Shown piece after piece: positions 1-12,149 of a stretch of DNA of 64,000 nucleotides. The notes under the pieces were generated by a model, which saw only the letters and a program-made list of their open reading frames with translations, made no database searches and had not been told where the DNA came from. Position numbers and translations under genes: made by a program. Numbering within the stretch: the first letter of the stretch is position 1; each line of letters starts with the position of its first letter. The stretch is from Andrena cerasifolii (Eukaryota; Arthropoda; Insecta; Hymenoptera; Andrenidae): NCBI RefSeq assembly GCF_050908995.1, contig NC_135120.1:8135433-8199432 (forward strand). Direction: 5' to 3'.

Positions 1-490
1 CTTCCAGCACGTAGCGATCCTTTCGTTCGCGGTTCAACACGTCCACGTTCCCGGTTCGAGTCCGAATCAGAAGGAAACAGAAATCACCGACGGTGCGCTC
101 CTCCGCTTTGAAGAACTTGTCGCGGTCCCCGCTCGTTATACGGAACCGGATGTCGATATTGTCGTCGCCCGGGGACGCGAGCTTTATGCCCATCCTCTCC
201 TCAGGCACCACGTACGTCTTCCCGATAGAGTTCTCCGGGATGGACACATTGTACAGCTGCTGGGTGAAACGGAACTCCTGATTAGGCAGAAAGGGGAAGT
301 CTTCGGCGAGCGAAGTGGACGCGGACGTTGGCGACGTGGGTGAGAACGGTTTGGTGACCGAGCTGCTGGCTGACGAGGTGAACGTGGTCGAAGCCAAAGT
401 GTCGGAAGACGGGGAACCCGCTGTGGCCGCGAACAGCCACAGCCACAACCATGGCCAGGCGAGCAGCACGCGCTGCTTCATCCTCCGCAT
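1..490 (-). CDS. kug: Fat-like cadherin, first coding exon (N-terminus; partial, continues beyond position 1)
   Basis: Giant atypical cadherin of the FAT1/2/3 class, an adhesion and planar-polarity protein of the plasma membrane. Read on the minus strand, the exon gives 163 codons plus one base. Residues 1-25 form a signal peptide: a basic start (MRRMKQR), a Trp/Leu-rich core and an AATAG/S-type cleavage site. Residues 26-62 are a Ser/Thr/Pro-rich linker. Residues 66-163 begin the first cadherin repeat, with FTQQLYNVSIPENS (sequon N81-V-S) and then FKAEERTVGDFCFLLIRTRTG and LNRERKDRY. That block resembles the first repeat of vertebrate FAT1 as I remember it, which is why I prefer kugelei/fat2 over fat (FAT4-like). 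The ATG at 490 has A at -3; a second in-frame ATG lies at 481 and could also serve. The exon has no stop and no donor inside the window. I am confident of the family and less so of the exact orthologue. Confidence 0.85.
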   Translation of the reverse strand, partial: MRRMKQRVLLAWPWLWLWLFAATAGSPSSDTLASTTFTSSASSSVTKPFSPTSPTSASTSLAEDFPFLPNQEFRFTQQLYNVSIPENSIGKTYVVPEERMGIKLASPGDDNIDIRFRITSGDRDKFFKAEERTVGDFCFLLIRTRTGNVDVLNRERKDRYVLE

Positions 491-607
491 CGTGTCGCTA
501 GCTCATCGTCGGCGGTTTTTGCGAGGTGAAGCCGTCGTTTCCCCGGCAAGACGAGGGAACACCGTACCTAGCGCTTCCCGTTCCCGTTGCCCTCGTCCGA
601 CCACCGT
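491..607 (-). other. 5' UTR part of the first coding exon
   Basis: Stretch between the inferred splice acceptor and the start codon of the Fat-like cadherin. It holds a two-codon upstream ORF (ATG-AGC-TAG, 498-506) eight bases before the main ATG. The extent depends on the acceptor call at 608-609; transcript data would settle it. Confidence 0.55.
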
Positions 608-631
608 CTGAAAGCATAGAAGAGAAATACG
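608..631 (-). other. Splice acceptor with polypyrimidine tract (Fat-like cadherin)
   Basis: On the minus strand a pyrimidine-rich run (TTTCTCTTCTATGCTTTCAG) ends in AG at 609-608, just upstream of the exon that carries the start codon. It is a canonical 3' splice site. It implies at least one further non-coding 5' exon somewhere at higher coordinates, so much of this window could be intron. Confidence 0.65.
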
Positions 632-1148
632 AGTCAGTCCGAGCGAGCTCTCTTCCCTTAACCGTTAACCGGTCCGATCGATTCGGAAAAGCTGGATGAA
701 GTGGGAGCTTGTAGAGCTAAATCCGGGTTATCCTTGACGACAGCCACTGGCTTCCGCTCGATCGAGCATGATGAGTAGACGGTTTACCCGAAGGGGTTAA
801 GGAAGGGCTATTGACAGCCAAGGGTATAAGGGGCTCTCTCTCTGTAGGGGACCTGTGCAGGGAGAACCGCTCCGAGCTATCATCATGACTTACGTCAATG
901 TTATTACGTTTCTCTAAATAAGGAAATAAGAGGAGCAGAAATTGCATCGGTACGAATTCATCAGTTACTAATATCTTACTGTTTGGAACATCAGGCATAA
1001 TAAATAGGTATCATAACTAAGATCGTTGAGACTTGAATGAAAAACTGCTTAACCCGCGATGGAAACCTAACACAGACCATTTAATCTTACCCCTACTCTA
1101 GTCTCATAGATACCTCGATGCGGTCTCGTTTCGTTTTCAAGAGACACG
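632..1148. other. Non-coding, presumed 5' intron
   Basis: No gene-like reading frame. It becomes AT-rich after about 950. Nothing recognisable apart from its position directly upstream of the acceptor. Confidence 0.5.
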
Positions 1149-1323
1149 GCAATGTAGAGCAAGTCACATTAGTGAAAAAAGTACGCTGAAAACACATCTC
1201 CCTTGACAACTACTGTGGATTTTATTAAAGTATTACGAATGTCTTTCACAAAAGATTGAATAGCATCAAGGGAGATGTGTTTTCAGCGTACTTTCTTCAC
1301 TAATGTGATTTGCTCTACATTGC
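1149..1323. repeat. 58-bp near-perfect inverted repeat with 59-bp loop
   Basis: Arms 1149-1206 and 1266-1323 are reverse complements with two mismatches in 58 bases. The loop (1207-1265) is AT-rich. No flanking target duplication and no known transposon terminus is visible. It could be a small foldback element or an inverted duplication. If transcribed within the presumed intron it would fold into a long hairpin. Confidence 0.85.
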
Positions 1324-1893
1324 AAGCAGTTCGCCATAAATATATATATATATCTATTTTCTTAATAATTCTTAATGCTATGTCTTTCGACAATTTTTGT
1401 CGATTTACCTTATTTGACAAATTTTTAGAAACTTGTGCGAAACAAGATGCTCTGTCTATCTATCTATCTAATCTTCTCCGGACAACCTACAAGCCAGCCT
1501 GTGCGTCCCCTTCATTTCTATAATATAAGCTTTACATAAAAACTCTAAATTGCTGGTATACAAATATCTGGCAATTTAAATACAATGCAATTTGTTACTA
1601 CAATATATTATTTTGTACATGCATGGTACAAATTTCCAGAAACTTATGCGCAAGAAGATGCTTCTCTGTCGAACCTACTCCGGACAACTTCCAAGTCTAC
1701 GACTTTACATAAGAAATCTATTAAAAAAATTTAGCGACTTGTTAATTGAGACAATAATTCAGTCTTATATGTATTGTAAAAACTCGTGACATTTCAAATT
1801 TGGACAACTTACCTCATTGGACACTTCGCAGGTTATATCCCATTTAAAAAATTGTCCTAAATTAATATCAGTAAACGCTACAAAATGTGTGAA
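1324..1893. repeat. AT-rich block with degenerate direct repeats
   Basis: A segment around 1418-1493 (AGAAACTTGTGCGAAACAAG, then TCCGGACAACCTACAAG) recurs in diverged form at 1628-1694 (AGAAACTTATGCGCAAGAAG, then TCCGGACAACTTCCAAG), an offset of about 210 bases. Parts of 1540-1880 resemble the arm of the neighbouring inverted repeat. A TCTA run of four units lies at 1455-1470. It has no coding signal and is probably mobile-element debris. Confidence 0.5.
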
Positions 1894-2736
1894 ATCCCCA
1901 CAAAATTACCTTTTTACAAAAAGTTTCAGAAAAGAGCGCGAAATATATAATCCCATCGAAAAGAATCCCATTTTAAAACATTGTCGTAAATTAATATTAT
2001 ATTAATGTTTTATATTTAACTTTACAAAAATACTGATATACAACAATTGCGCCAATTATCACAATGGCTATTTATAGAAAGGAAAAATCTCAATGGTACT
2101 ATTAAGAAATGTATTAAATAATATTAAGCAGATATATTTTTATACAAATAAATATTTTATTAAAAATACTTGGCGCTGCGGTCCGAATTGGTGTTGCTAA
2201 ACTGAATAAATATGTTTAAATTGCATTAATCTTTTTCTCTCTTTCCTTTGCGTGCGTTCGTGAATGTGTGTATGTGTGCGTGTGCATATGCTACGTATGA
2301 TATTAGAATTAAATATTAAATATATGTAGAATAAATCTGCGTTTCTCGTATGTATATGTATATTATGCATTTTAGATTGCAAGGGAGTTATTGTAAATTA
2401 TTAATACTAAAACCATTAGCATTTCTTCGGTTTCGCAGCGCCAAGTATTTTGAATAAAATATTTATTCGTATTAAAATATTTATTTGTATAAAAATATAT
2501 CTGCTTAATATTATTTAATACATTTTTTCATTGTACCATTCAGATTTTTCCTTTGTATAAATAGCCATTGTGATAATTGGCGCAATTATTGTATATCATT
2601 ATTTTGTAAAGTTAAATATAGAACATTAATATAACATTAATCCACGACAATGTTTTTAAATGGGATTCTTTTCGATGGGATTATATACTTGACGCTCTTT
2701 TCTGTAGCTTTTTGTAAAAAGTTAATTTTGTGGGAT
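1894..2736. mobile_element. Foldback element with ~290-300 bp arms
   Basis: Left arm 1894-2180 and right arm 2434-2736 are reverse complements at roughly 90% identity with small indels. Outer ends read ATCCCCACAAAATTAC on the left and ATCCCACAAAATTAAC (reverse complement) on the right. Inner ends meet at CTTGGCGCTGCG on both sides. The 253-bp centre is AT-rich with a GTGTGTATGTGTGCGTGTGC stretch. There is no coding capacity and no clear target duplication, so the superfamily is open. Confidence 0.75.
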
Positions 2737-5700
2737 ATCAATATACCTAGGTACCGCGCGAATGTCGCAGGGCGATAATTCTTCGTGCGCGCGGACCAGG
2801 ACCAATGAAATTTACAAATTCGATGCCCGGCGGATAATTGATATCAATCGGAAACGCATCGGGGAACGAAAATTGTTAAACGCGCAGAAAATAACGTCGA
2901 TATCCGAACGAACGATATCCGCGGCTATTAAGCCCCGCGAAAAGTAAATCTGCTGCGCGGCATCGATACGCGATCGCGTTTAATTGCCCGCCAACAATCT
3001 TTCGCGGCTCGACTCGTCATCCACGTTATTAACTCCGCTTTAATCTCTCCCAGCGTTTTCATTTGTTACCGAGCCGCTCGTTTTACAGAGAGAAGAGACG
3101 TGACAAATGCACGTGCCTGCAGGGGGACACGAAATCTACGACGTTTCGTTCCGCGAGAGATTAACCGATGATAGGCTCGCGTGAGCTCTAAATTTCGATC
3201 CCGGCAGGCTCGACCAAAGTGCAGCGCTATTTGCGAGGGGGCTCGTTGCAGCCGCTGCATCCAGCTCGGTCCAACGATCATTTCGAACGTGACAGTTTCA
3301 GTGGCGGAGTCTGATAACAGCACGAAACACTGGACCCGATAACGGGCGCCGCGATTTTGCCTATCTTCGAGCGCCCACGACTACCCTCTCGACCGGCACT
3401 CGAACTCTCCAATCTCGAGTCCCTTCGCCATCGTTCCCAACCGATCGCTTGCGTCGATCTACCGGATCGATGTGTGTTCGCCGACGATGAAGCTTCCTGG
3501 ATGTGGTATCGACGCATCGATCGGCGGGAAAGCCGTGCAATGCGTCCGATTTCGAATCCAAACAAGGCAAGTGGACTCGCGTGTCCTGCGCCACTCCACG
3601 GGGGGCTGTCCAACGAGTGAACAGTAAATTACGCGCGAGGGATGATGTTGCGGATGAAGGTGGTTCAATTTATTCCTTCCAGAGTTTAAGACACCGTGGA
3701 ATAAAGTAGAATACATTTTTAGGCAACTAATCCCACTCTTACAATTTCTAGCATAATCCAAGGGTTCGTCCATCCTCCGAAACAAAGGGAGTAAAAAGGA
3801 ATCGGGTCAAACCCCTGCTTTTCTCATTCCAATGGAATCCCTGTAACAAATTTCAAGACCACTCGCTCGCCACGAATGCCTGGGCATCTGATAATTCCAG
3901 CCCGTCCAGAAGCAATTCCACGGTTGCAGAAGCGCGGACTTAACAGCTCGCGGGCAACGCCGAGCGCAGTTCGAAAGACGCCGCCGTCTCGTTCGTTTCT
4001 TTAACAGGTGTTCTCCTACCTCTAACTAGCCTCGCGTCTCGAGCGCTCGCCTATCTCCAGCCGGGGAATCGGAGCCGCTGACCGTGTGCTCGGCACCGTC
4101 GCGGAAAAAGCGCTCTCAAGACAAACTGGCTAATTATCGCGAAGCGTTTTCCCCGCTCCTTCCTCGACGGTGTTTCTTACGCCGCGCGTAAAATCGCCGA
4201 GATTATAGGCGCGGTTATTACGACAAACAGCGTCGCGCTCCACTGTGCGCTGCTAGTCGATTTTTAGGCTTGGTAACGAGCTAAACACCCGCGGCGATTC
4301 GCTACCCTCCAAGAGGAAGCCGAGGAGGAAACGAACCCGTCCGCGCGGCGCGCAGAGTCGTTGCCAATAAAAGACCGTATGAACGACGGTGTATTTTCAG
4401 GTTCGCCGCAGTTTCCGCGCCGATAACACCGTGCCGGCGCGTAATGCGACCGGAGGAACGCGCGCGAGTGGAGCAAGAGACGCTGGTCGGTGCGCCAGGT
4501 TGGCGCCAAGGAACATTCGCGTTTCGCCGCTGCCAAGGCGAGTCTTCGCGGTTAACCTTGGGCTAACCTTCCCAGACAACCTTGCTCGGACGTTATCCAC
4601 ACCTGGCAGCGTGTTTCGAAGCGCTGCGACGTAATGCTAGCTTCGACGATCGCGAGTCGCGTTATGTCTCTTAATTGGAAGCAACGCGGAGTGTTCCTAA
4701 GTTTTACTACTCTTAGCTACCTCGGTTGAAGCTTCGGCTATGTTATTCAGGCAACATCGATCAGGTTCTGCCGCGAGGCTTTGTCGCGGTGAGATTGAAA
4801 AATTAACAGTCTCGGAACCAGTCTCGCGGGACATAGGGCCGTTAAATAAATTTCCGCGTCACGGCGTAGAAAAGGAGCAAAAACGTGCAACCGGTTACGG
4901 TGCATCAACGATGTCCTCTGGTCCAGCGGAAGGTAAAGCACCGAACTGCTGGCTGCGAGGTAAAATCGCATGGAGCAACAAACGTCACGGGAGGACCTTT
5001 GACCAGGAGCGGAAGAATGCCGCAGCGAAGTCAGACTGGCCCGCCTTGGTCAGCGTGGTTAAAAAGAGGGAAAAATGACTGAAACTCTCCTCATCTTGAC
5101 TTACGGAACAAGGAAACCTTCTCAGTGAGAGGTGGACGAAAGACAGAAGAGATCGCGAGAGAAATCGCGAAAATTCGGGACGAAGAGTCGCCCAGGTCGC
5201 CTCGCTGAGAACGGATGAAAACGAATGAAAACGCGTGAAAACGACGCAAGCCGGAATCGCCGTCGGTATTTTAGCCAGACAATACGAGCGATCGCATTCG
5301 TTTGCGGAACGACCGTGGTAGCGGGAAGGGCACGAAGGACGGCGGAATTAATTTTTCCAGTTCCAACGACGAGCGGTGTCATCCATCGTTGTTGCGACCG
5401 ACTTTTTTCTGGGGCCGCGATCTCGCGAGCGTGAACCGGATAACGCTGATATCTCGGTATGCGAGGCATCCCCCGTCGATATTGTCGCTTTTTCGCGAGC
5501 CGCGCTCATGATTCAAGGTAAATCGGATTAACAGGTGAGCGCCTGTATATCTTGCTCTCGGTGGACACGGTGACGCTGTCGGATTAGCGCGGCGACGCTT
5601 TCGATATTCGACGCGACAGTCTGGTAGCAGAAGCTCCGGCCGTTTCACGGGAGAATAGGCAGACACAGAGAGAACCACCCGTTCAGCTGAGAACTGGCGT

Positions 5701-8700
5701 TAAGGTCCCACAAAAGCGTGGCGCTTTCGTTGTCTCGAAAGGATCTTCCTCGAGAGCGCAGCGACCTATTTCCTGTTGCTCCTCCGTCCAAGAATAGCGC
5801 CGTTAAAGAAGCACCCGCGGCTCGAGACGGCCGCAAGAAAGGCCGCGAGAACGGGAGACGCCGTCGGTCCTCGTGGATCGCGGCTGCTCATTCTTCTCCT
5901 CTTCGCTAAAGAAATCGTTGGCCGCGTTTAATAATCGCACGCGTGCGTTTTTATTAACGCGGCAGCCGCGAGAGGTCCTTTTATCTCGGCGTGGTTGCGG
6001 CGGGCTCGTCCCGCTTGCCCGCTCGGAAAAGCCATTATTCCGCCAACTGTCTGCGCTGCCGTTTGACTAACTTTCTCGCCCATATGCCGCCTCGGATTTC
6101 CGCGGAGCATAAATGCTCTTTATGAATTCGCTGCGCCGCGACGCCGGCTCCTTTTGTATCCTGCAGCAGAGAGGCGAGCGCGAGGCTGCTTTTTATCAGA
6201 CACTCTCTCTTGGTGGAGATCGCGCGTGTGTATGTAGGTACGCGGGCGCGCTGGCTGGCGCTGGGGCTCGTGATTATCGTTTCAAGGGCGCACCGAAATA
6301 AACGCAAGTACGCCTGCTTCTCGGTAGAGTCGAGTAGAGGAACGCGAGGAGAGCCTCTCAAGGATGACAACGTAACCGCTCCGCGATCCACTTCTGACCT
6401 GTTCCCACGCTTGCTACCTGGCTGCGGTCTGCGCGCCACGTGACCTTTCAGATCGCTGGGTCAGTTTAATGGGACTCGATATCGATTTCACGCGGTTGGC
6501 AGGTGCTTCGTGCTGCAGCCGACGTGCGCCGCTGTGCTTTGATCTGCACGAGGATCGATTCTACATCCTGGTGCGTGCGGCATGGGCGATGCTGTTACGT
6601 TGATGAAGTCAGGAATACGATAGAGACGACCCAGCGTTTGACGCTTCACTGATTGATCACTGGATGTGGGCCCGCCACTGGATAATACGCTAGCTCGGTC
6701 AAGTCTCTGCCACAAAAATCGATCGCAGGACGAGCGAGAATCGCGAGAATAAGCATGGAACTTTTCCCATTACGCTTGTGTCGCGCGTCCCGGCATTAAC
6801 GGGATTGGCATCGACGCGTTAGAAGTTGCCATCATGCGGGGGATTACATCGCGGACGTCGCTCACGTTCTAACGCGCAAACTTTCCAGCACATCGGGTAG
6901 ACGCGTTATCGAGTGGCGCGTTCCTATTTTCATTTTCCCCGGCGCTTTGCCGGCGACACTTCGATCCGGCTGTCGCGTCTGAAGGCCCCGGCAGACGGCG
7001 AATATTTTCTGTATTTCCACCGACGCGCGACTGCCTGGCTGGATAATTAAACGGAACAGCCTGACCTCCTTCCAATCCCCGAGCAACCTGGAACAATCGT
7101 CTCCGCGCGCCGTCGAATGCATTGTGCTAGTTTATCTCGCCCGCGGTAACGTTTCGAACGTGACGGCTGGGATATTGCGTATCCGCGACAAACGCCAGCA
7201 CGCACCGAGTAAATGCACAATGCACCGAAGCCAGGGAACGCGGAGGCTTCCGCTCGTGAATCCTTTCTCAGCGAGTCGGCTCAGTGGACGCTGATCAACC
7301 GCGGATTTAGGCATCCGCGGTGAAAGATTCCGATGAAAACCGTTCCTCCAGCGACGTCATCGATTGCTTTGATTCGCCGGGCAGAAGTGATATTCTGCAG
7401 ACCATCTGTTCTGAATATCACGGTCAGGGGAGAGGGAGAATCCGCTAATCGTCCGGGTAATTCAATCGGCAAATGAATGCGAAATGGGTTGCAGGTCGAG
7501 CCACGCGATTCGGCGCAAACACTTTACGTACGTACTTACTTGATCGAACTCGGAACGACAGCTTGGCTTTAATGGGTCACAACGCGAGGCAGAAGCTGGG
7601 GAAAAAGCGGAGGAGGTGGAGAGGGCACACGATCGCGGGGAAACGCGATCATTACCATACCATCTTCCCTGGTGAAAAACAGAAGTGGCCTGGAGAAGAA
7701 GCAACGCAGGCGTTCTAACAGCAGCCACCTTCGAACGGCGAGTAATCGAGTAATGCAAATTCAACGGCCAACCGTCGCCGATTTTCTTGCGTTCCTTCGG
7801 CATTGGTCCTGCAAATTTTTGCCCGCCTCGGGGTAGGGGATTTCTTCTTCCCGTGGAGCCGCCGCACTTGCGCGTCCCCGCCGAGACTCGGTTCGTTTAC
7901 GATCGTTCGGTTGCGGTGTCTTCTCCGTCTAGGCTTTATCGCCGCGCGGAAATTGACGTCAGCTTAAACAACTGACGCGTTATACACCTCGTTATCCCCG
8001 AAGCGTAAAAGCTCCGCACCAGCAACCGTCCTCTGTTGCTTCCGTGACGTCAACTAGCGCGTAAGTTTCCCCTGCTTTCTACTCTAGCGGCTTGACGGGG
8101 GAGTTTCTTCGCGTTAACGAGGAGACGGTTAGACAAGGAGGCAGCAAAACCAAATTTCAATTCCACATAGGAAGGAATCCGATTTGAAGCGGCACCTAGG
8201 TGTCAACGAGTGCTGATCGAGCACGAGATAAATAGATGAGAAGAACGAGTGGAACACTCGCACAGATCTTCAGTGAGGCACAAGCTACCGTCGTAGTTTA
8301 ATAAAATTTAACGAGACACACGCTTAGAGGCATGTTAGTGTTTCTAATTCCCTCGACGAGCAGCTTGAAAGACCCAGTGGCGAGAGCTCGGGGAACCCTC
8401 CCGTTGAGGAACAATCGCACTGACAAACGAGCTGTAAGTAGCCTAATCGAGTCCGCCTCCCCGGGATAGAGGTTAGGGCGCATTCCAAGGGAAGAGTACC
8501 GGAAGCAGAGAGCCCACCCGCATTCGATCGCCGCCCCTGACAAATGGCCGCTGACGATTAAATCCCAGAACGTACCTATACCTCCTGCCAGCAGCGACGC
8601 GGCATTGTGCGCTATTTACGCTGCCGACGACGCGCGATTATCAATTTTACGGAAATCTGCGGCCGCTGGCCGCTACCTGCAGCCTTTCATCCGCTTTTCA

Positions 8701-11275
8701 ATTATCGCCGGCTCCGCGAATGCAACCTATTAAACTGTTAATCGATCGAGAGGTCGCCCCGCTATTAGATCGCTTTCGGACCCGACGAACGTTCCACTTG
8801 TTTCATCCGCGATTTCAGCCGCTCGGCCGATTCGATCGATTAACCGGTTATGCCTTCTTCGAGGCCGGTAATTACACTAACACGAGCTCGGGCGGTCTTT
8901 CTGTTAATCGCACTCGCGGGAAGAGAACAACCGAAGGACTTCGAGCTCCTTTCCCGACGATATAATGTCAGCGCTAGGCCGCGCGCGATCCACTCGAGAT
9001 GGAATCCTGGATTTTCCCTTGATAGCCTCGCTCCTTTTATGCTGTCGCTTTAATGTACCCGGGACAGGGGTTTGCCGATCATAAAACGTCGAAAGCGCCG
9101 TTCTATTTAACCTTGGGGCTTCGGTTGTCGGGTAATTAGCGGGACAGTGGGCGTTCGAATCGGAGACCGACGTCGATCGACGAGGCGTATAAACGCTTTC
9201 CTTTGGGACTTAATTGCACGTTGCGCCGCGGACACCTAACGAGACTCGAAACAGCCCACGAACGGGAAGCTTTTACGCATCCAGGATTATTCCGCGGGTA
9301 CACGTTTCTTCCTCGCTCCGCTTCAAATGCACCGTCACTTTCTCCCGTCACTGGAACTGGAGCGGTCGATGCTGAGTAATGGAACAACTTTTCTTCCCTC
9401 GGTGTTTCATTTAGAAACCGCGCGACGGTTTTGAAAAATAACGTTTGCGGGCTTGAAAGGCCTGGCAGACGGGGCCAACGACCCGGTCGACTCTTTTTGT
9501 TCCGTGGGAATAACGCTGTTTTTTTATTTTTTTTAAACGATACCTTGCCTCGTTTCATTAAACGGTGAATATTCATTGTTATCGATCGGGACGTTATACG
9601 TGGAGTAATTTATTGCCGATCCTTACGCGGTGCACATCAAATTTATCGCTCGGTCCCGCGATTCGAAATGCGACCCGCCGTATTAAAATCGACGATTCAT
9701 TCCGCCCGGAGGACGGAAAAAACGAGCACGAGTGGAATCGTCGAGGCAGGAAGCGCGGAGTTAATAGAGATAATTGGTCGGCGGTCTCTGCTCGGTCGCG
9801 ACGAAAATTTTTTCCTCCTCCACGGTAATTCGGATCGAAACGAAACGGCGGCGCTTTAAAGTACATGGGGACCAGTTCCCGGGGATTACAGGCGTGTGTG
9901 TCGGTGTTAATATGGTCTTCCAATGGTCCTAATGAGACAGATTGTACCTAAAAGCTCCGCGAAGCCATGAGATCCCTTTGACGGTGCACACTGGGTGCAG
10001 GCAAAAAACGGGCTTTCTTGCAGCTTTCCTCCAATTTCATGTAATTTAACACGGTTCCGCGGGCCCTATTTACTCTTGCTTTCGACGGGAACAGTTGGAA
10101 ATGCAATCTGTTGGAATTCGAGCGTCCAAAGTGCGAACGAAGGGGAATTTAACTTATGAGGATCTCAATGACTCTACCTTTGCGCAATATTTTGTTATAA
10201 TACTTCCTACGTTACAGCGCAGCTTTGAAGATTCATCTTTCATATATCTCTCGAGGAATTTCCCTGCTTTACTCGTCTCGTTACGCCGATCTCTGTGGAA
10301 CAAGTATCTACGAGTGCCCAGGTTTACTGAGAAAGCAGATACAAAGGATTTCGAGGGTCACTTGATTCAATTACCGTGTTTGGAAAAGTCGAAGCCGAAA
10401 TCCGTGTGACTCTTGTTAGAAAAGAATCTGTTACTTCTACCTCAAATGTTTTGTGAGGAAATATCGTCGCAGATTCTACACTCTGGTTGGAACTATTTAA
10501 AAGACTCTTTATCAACTCGGTATCTGAAGCAAGACATTCAAAGAATATAACCGTCCGCTGCAGACGAGACTCTGGCAGTCCCAGGGAGAAGTAATTCTGC
10601 AACGCGTTCTACGCTTCAGGGTCCGTCGGAGAAGCTCCGTTATTCTGGTCGCCATGAAACAATCCGGGGACCAATCTATCCTCCGCGAAGAGTCTCCTCG
10701 AATGTCGAGTAGGCTAAGGGTATTTGTCAACCTTTATTTTATTTTCCCGCAGACGAATCCCCGAACGACGCGGACGGGCACGTGGAACACGTACGAGTGA
10801 TATAAATGAAGGCGAGCCGGGAGGTTGTTCGCCTTCTTCTACGCGACCAAATTCAAGTTAAGACAGCGGCGAGGGGCTTCTCTCCAGTTTAAACGATACC
10901 AGGGGCGAGGGTGGGCCGACGTGTCTGGCTTCGCGTCTACGTTCTCCGGGTTCGAGACCCCGTTAAATCGATATTTCGCGGTCGCTTCGATGTTTTTTAT
11001 TCCCATCGTGGCTATACAAATCAGGGGGAAATAAAACACCGTAGACCGGGACGATTGTGCAAACGAGACGTGTATCCCGTACAAATACAGCCATCGGAAA
11101 AATTGCGCCGCTGCTGAAAGTAGCCGGGGCAAACGCACCAATAAATTAACACTTAAGGGTAATGAATGAACGCTGTTATAAAATTGCTTGGACGTGAAGC
11201 TAGAAATTAGAAGAAACCTCTAATTAAGTAGTTGCTTATTTTAATAACTTGTTCTACTCGTTTTAATAAAAAATG
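2737..11275. other. GC-balanced non-coding DNA, no gene recognised
   Basis: Open frames here are short, overlap on both strands and show no recognisable domain, as expected for stop-poor GC-balanced DNA. No transposon ends, RNA gene or long repeat was seen. It may contain enhancers of the downstream cadherin gene, but I cannot identify any by eye. Confidence 0.5.
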
Positions 11276-11279
11276 TTAA

Positions 11280-12145
11280 AGGGGTATTCTAGTCTAGACA
11301 CTCGTTTTTGAAGGTGATATTTCAAAATTAATTCTGGAAAACCTATCGCACCTACAGGGCAGGGGTTTTGGACGCATATTTAGTAGTGTTTGAACTATCA
11401 ACGCAAATTTTTGGAATGCGTTATATTGAAATTTGTACAAGTTACACGCCGAAGCATAGGTCATATCATCAAAAACCGGCCCCACCGGGCGCACGAATTG
11501 CGGCCGTCCTAGTCATCAGAAACGAAAGTACCAAAGATTTTTTTAATCTGTATGAGTGTAGTTATCGCCCGAACTAGATGTAACCAAGTCCGGACATTGT
11601 TACCGAAATCACAGCTGTTTAAAAATTTATATTTGATTTTTTCGACTTTTCTTCAGCTAAAACAAGGTGTGGGGAAAGTTGTATTAAAACTATTGATATA
11701 ATTCTAGTTCCGGCTATAGGTACACATTCACTTTCAATGTGTGTCAAATTTTAGCTCAATCGGTCCAGTAGTTTCTGAGAAAAATTGTTTCGAGAAAAAC
11801 GCGTTTAAAGATTTTCATGCAGTACGTCCTATACGACTGAAGTTGCAGTAGATACCAACTAATTTCTGTAACTTATCCCTAATCTGGTATACCAGGACCA
11901 TAGAGGAAACCTTTCTCAACTTCAAAAAAATCATGTTGGCCAGCTCTCTCTTCTCTCCTGGCAGTCATAGCCTCTTTAGATACAAGGGTCGAGGGAACGA
12001 CTGCCGGCCACGCTGCGGCCTTAAGCCCCTATAACTCTGGTAGTGTTTCGAATTTCACCTTAATATTTTAGAGACATATTTTCGAAACCCTAAAATATTT
12101 GAAAATCAAACAAAAAAAATAGAATTTTTGGGGTAGAATACTCCC
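11280..12145. mobile_element. TTAA-target DNA transposon, non-autonomous (866 bp)
   Basis: Flanked by TTAA at 11276-11279 and 12146-12149. Terminal repeats are AGGGGTATTCT on the left and, reverse-complemented, GGGAGTATTCT on the right. TTAA duplication with G-rich ends is the piggyBac-type pattern. No transposase reading frame is present. It shares internal words with the element at 43161-43886 (GTTTCGAGAAAAA.GCGTTTAAAG and CCTATAACT.....GTAGT-like), so the two belong to one lineage. Confidence 0.75.
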
Positions 12146-12149
12146 TTAA

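Noticed and set aside
93..611. Two plus-strand open frames opposite the cadherin exon
   Set aside because: They are antisense shadows of the cadherin coding frame.
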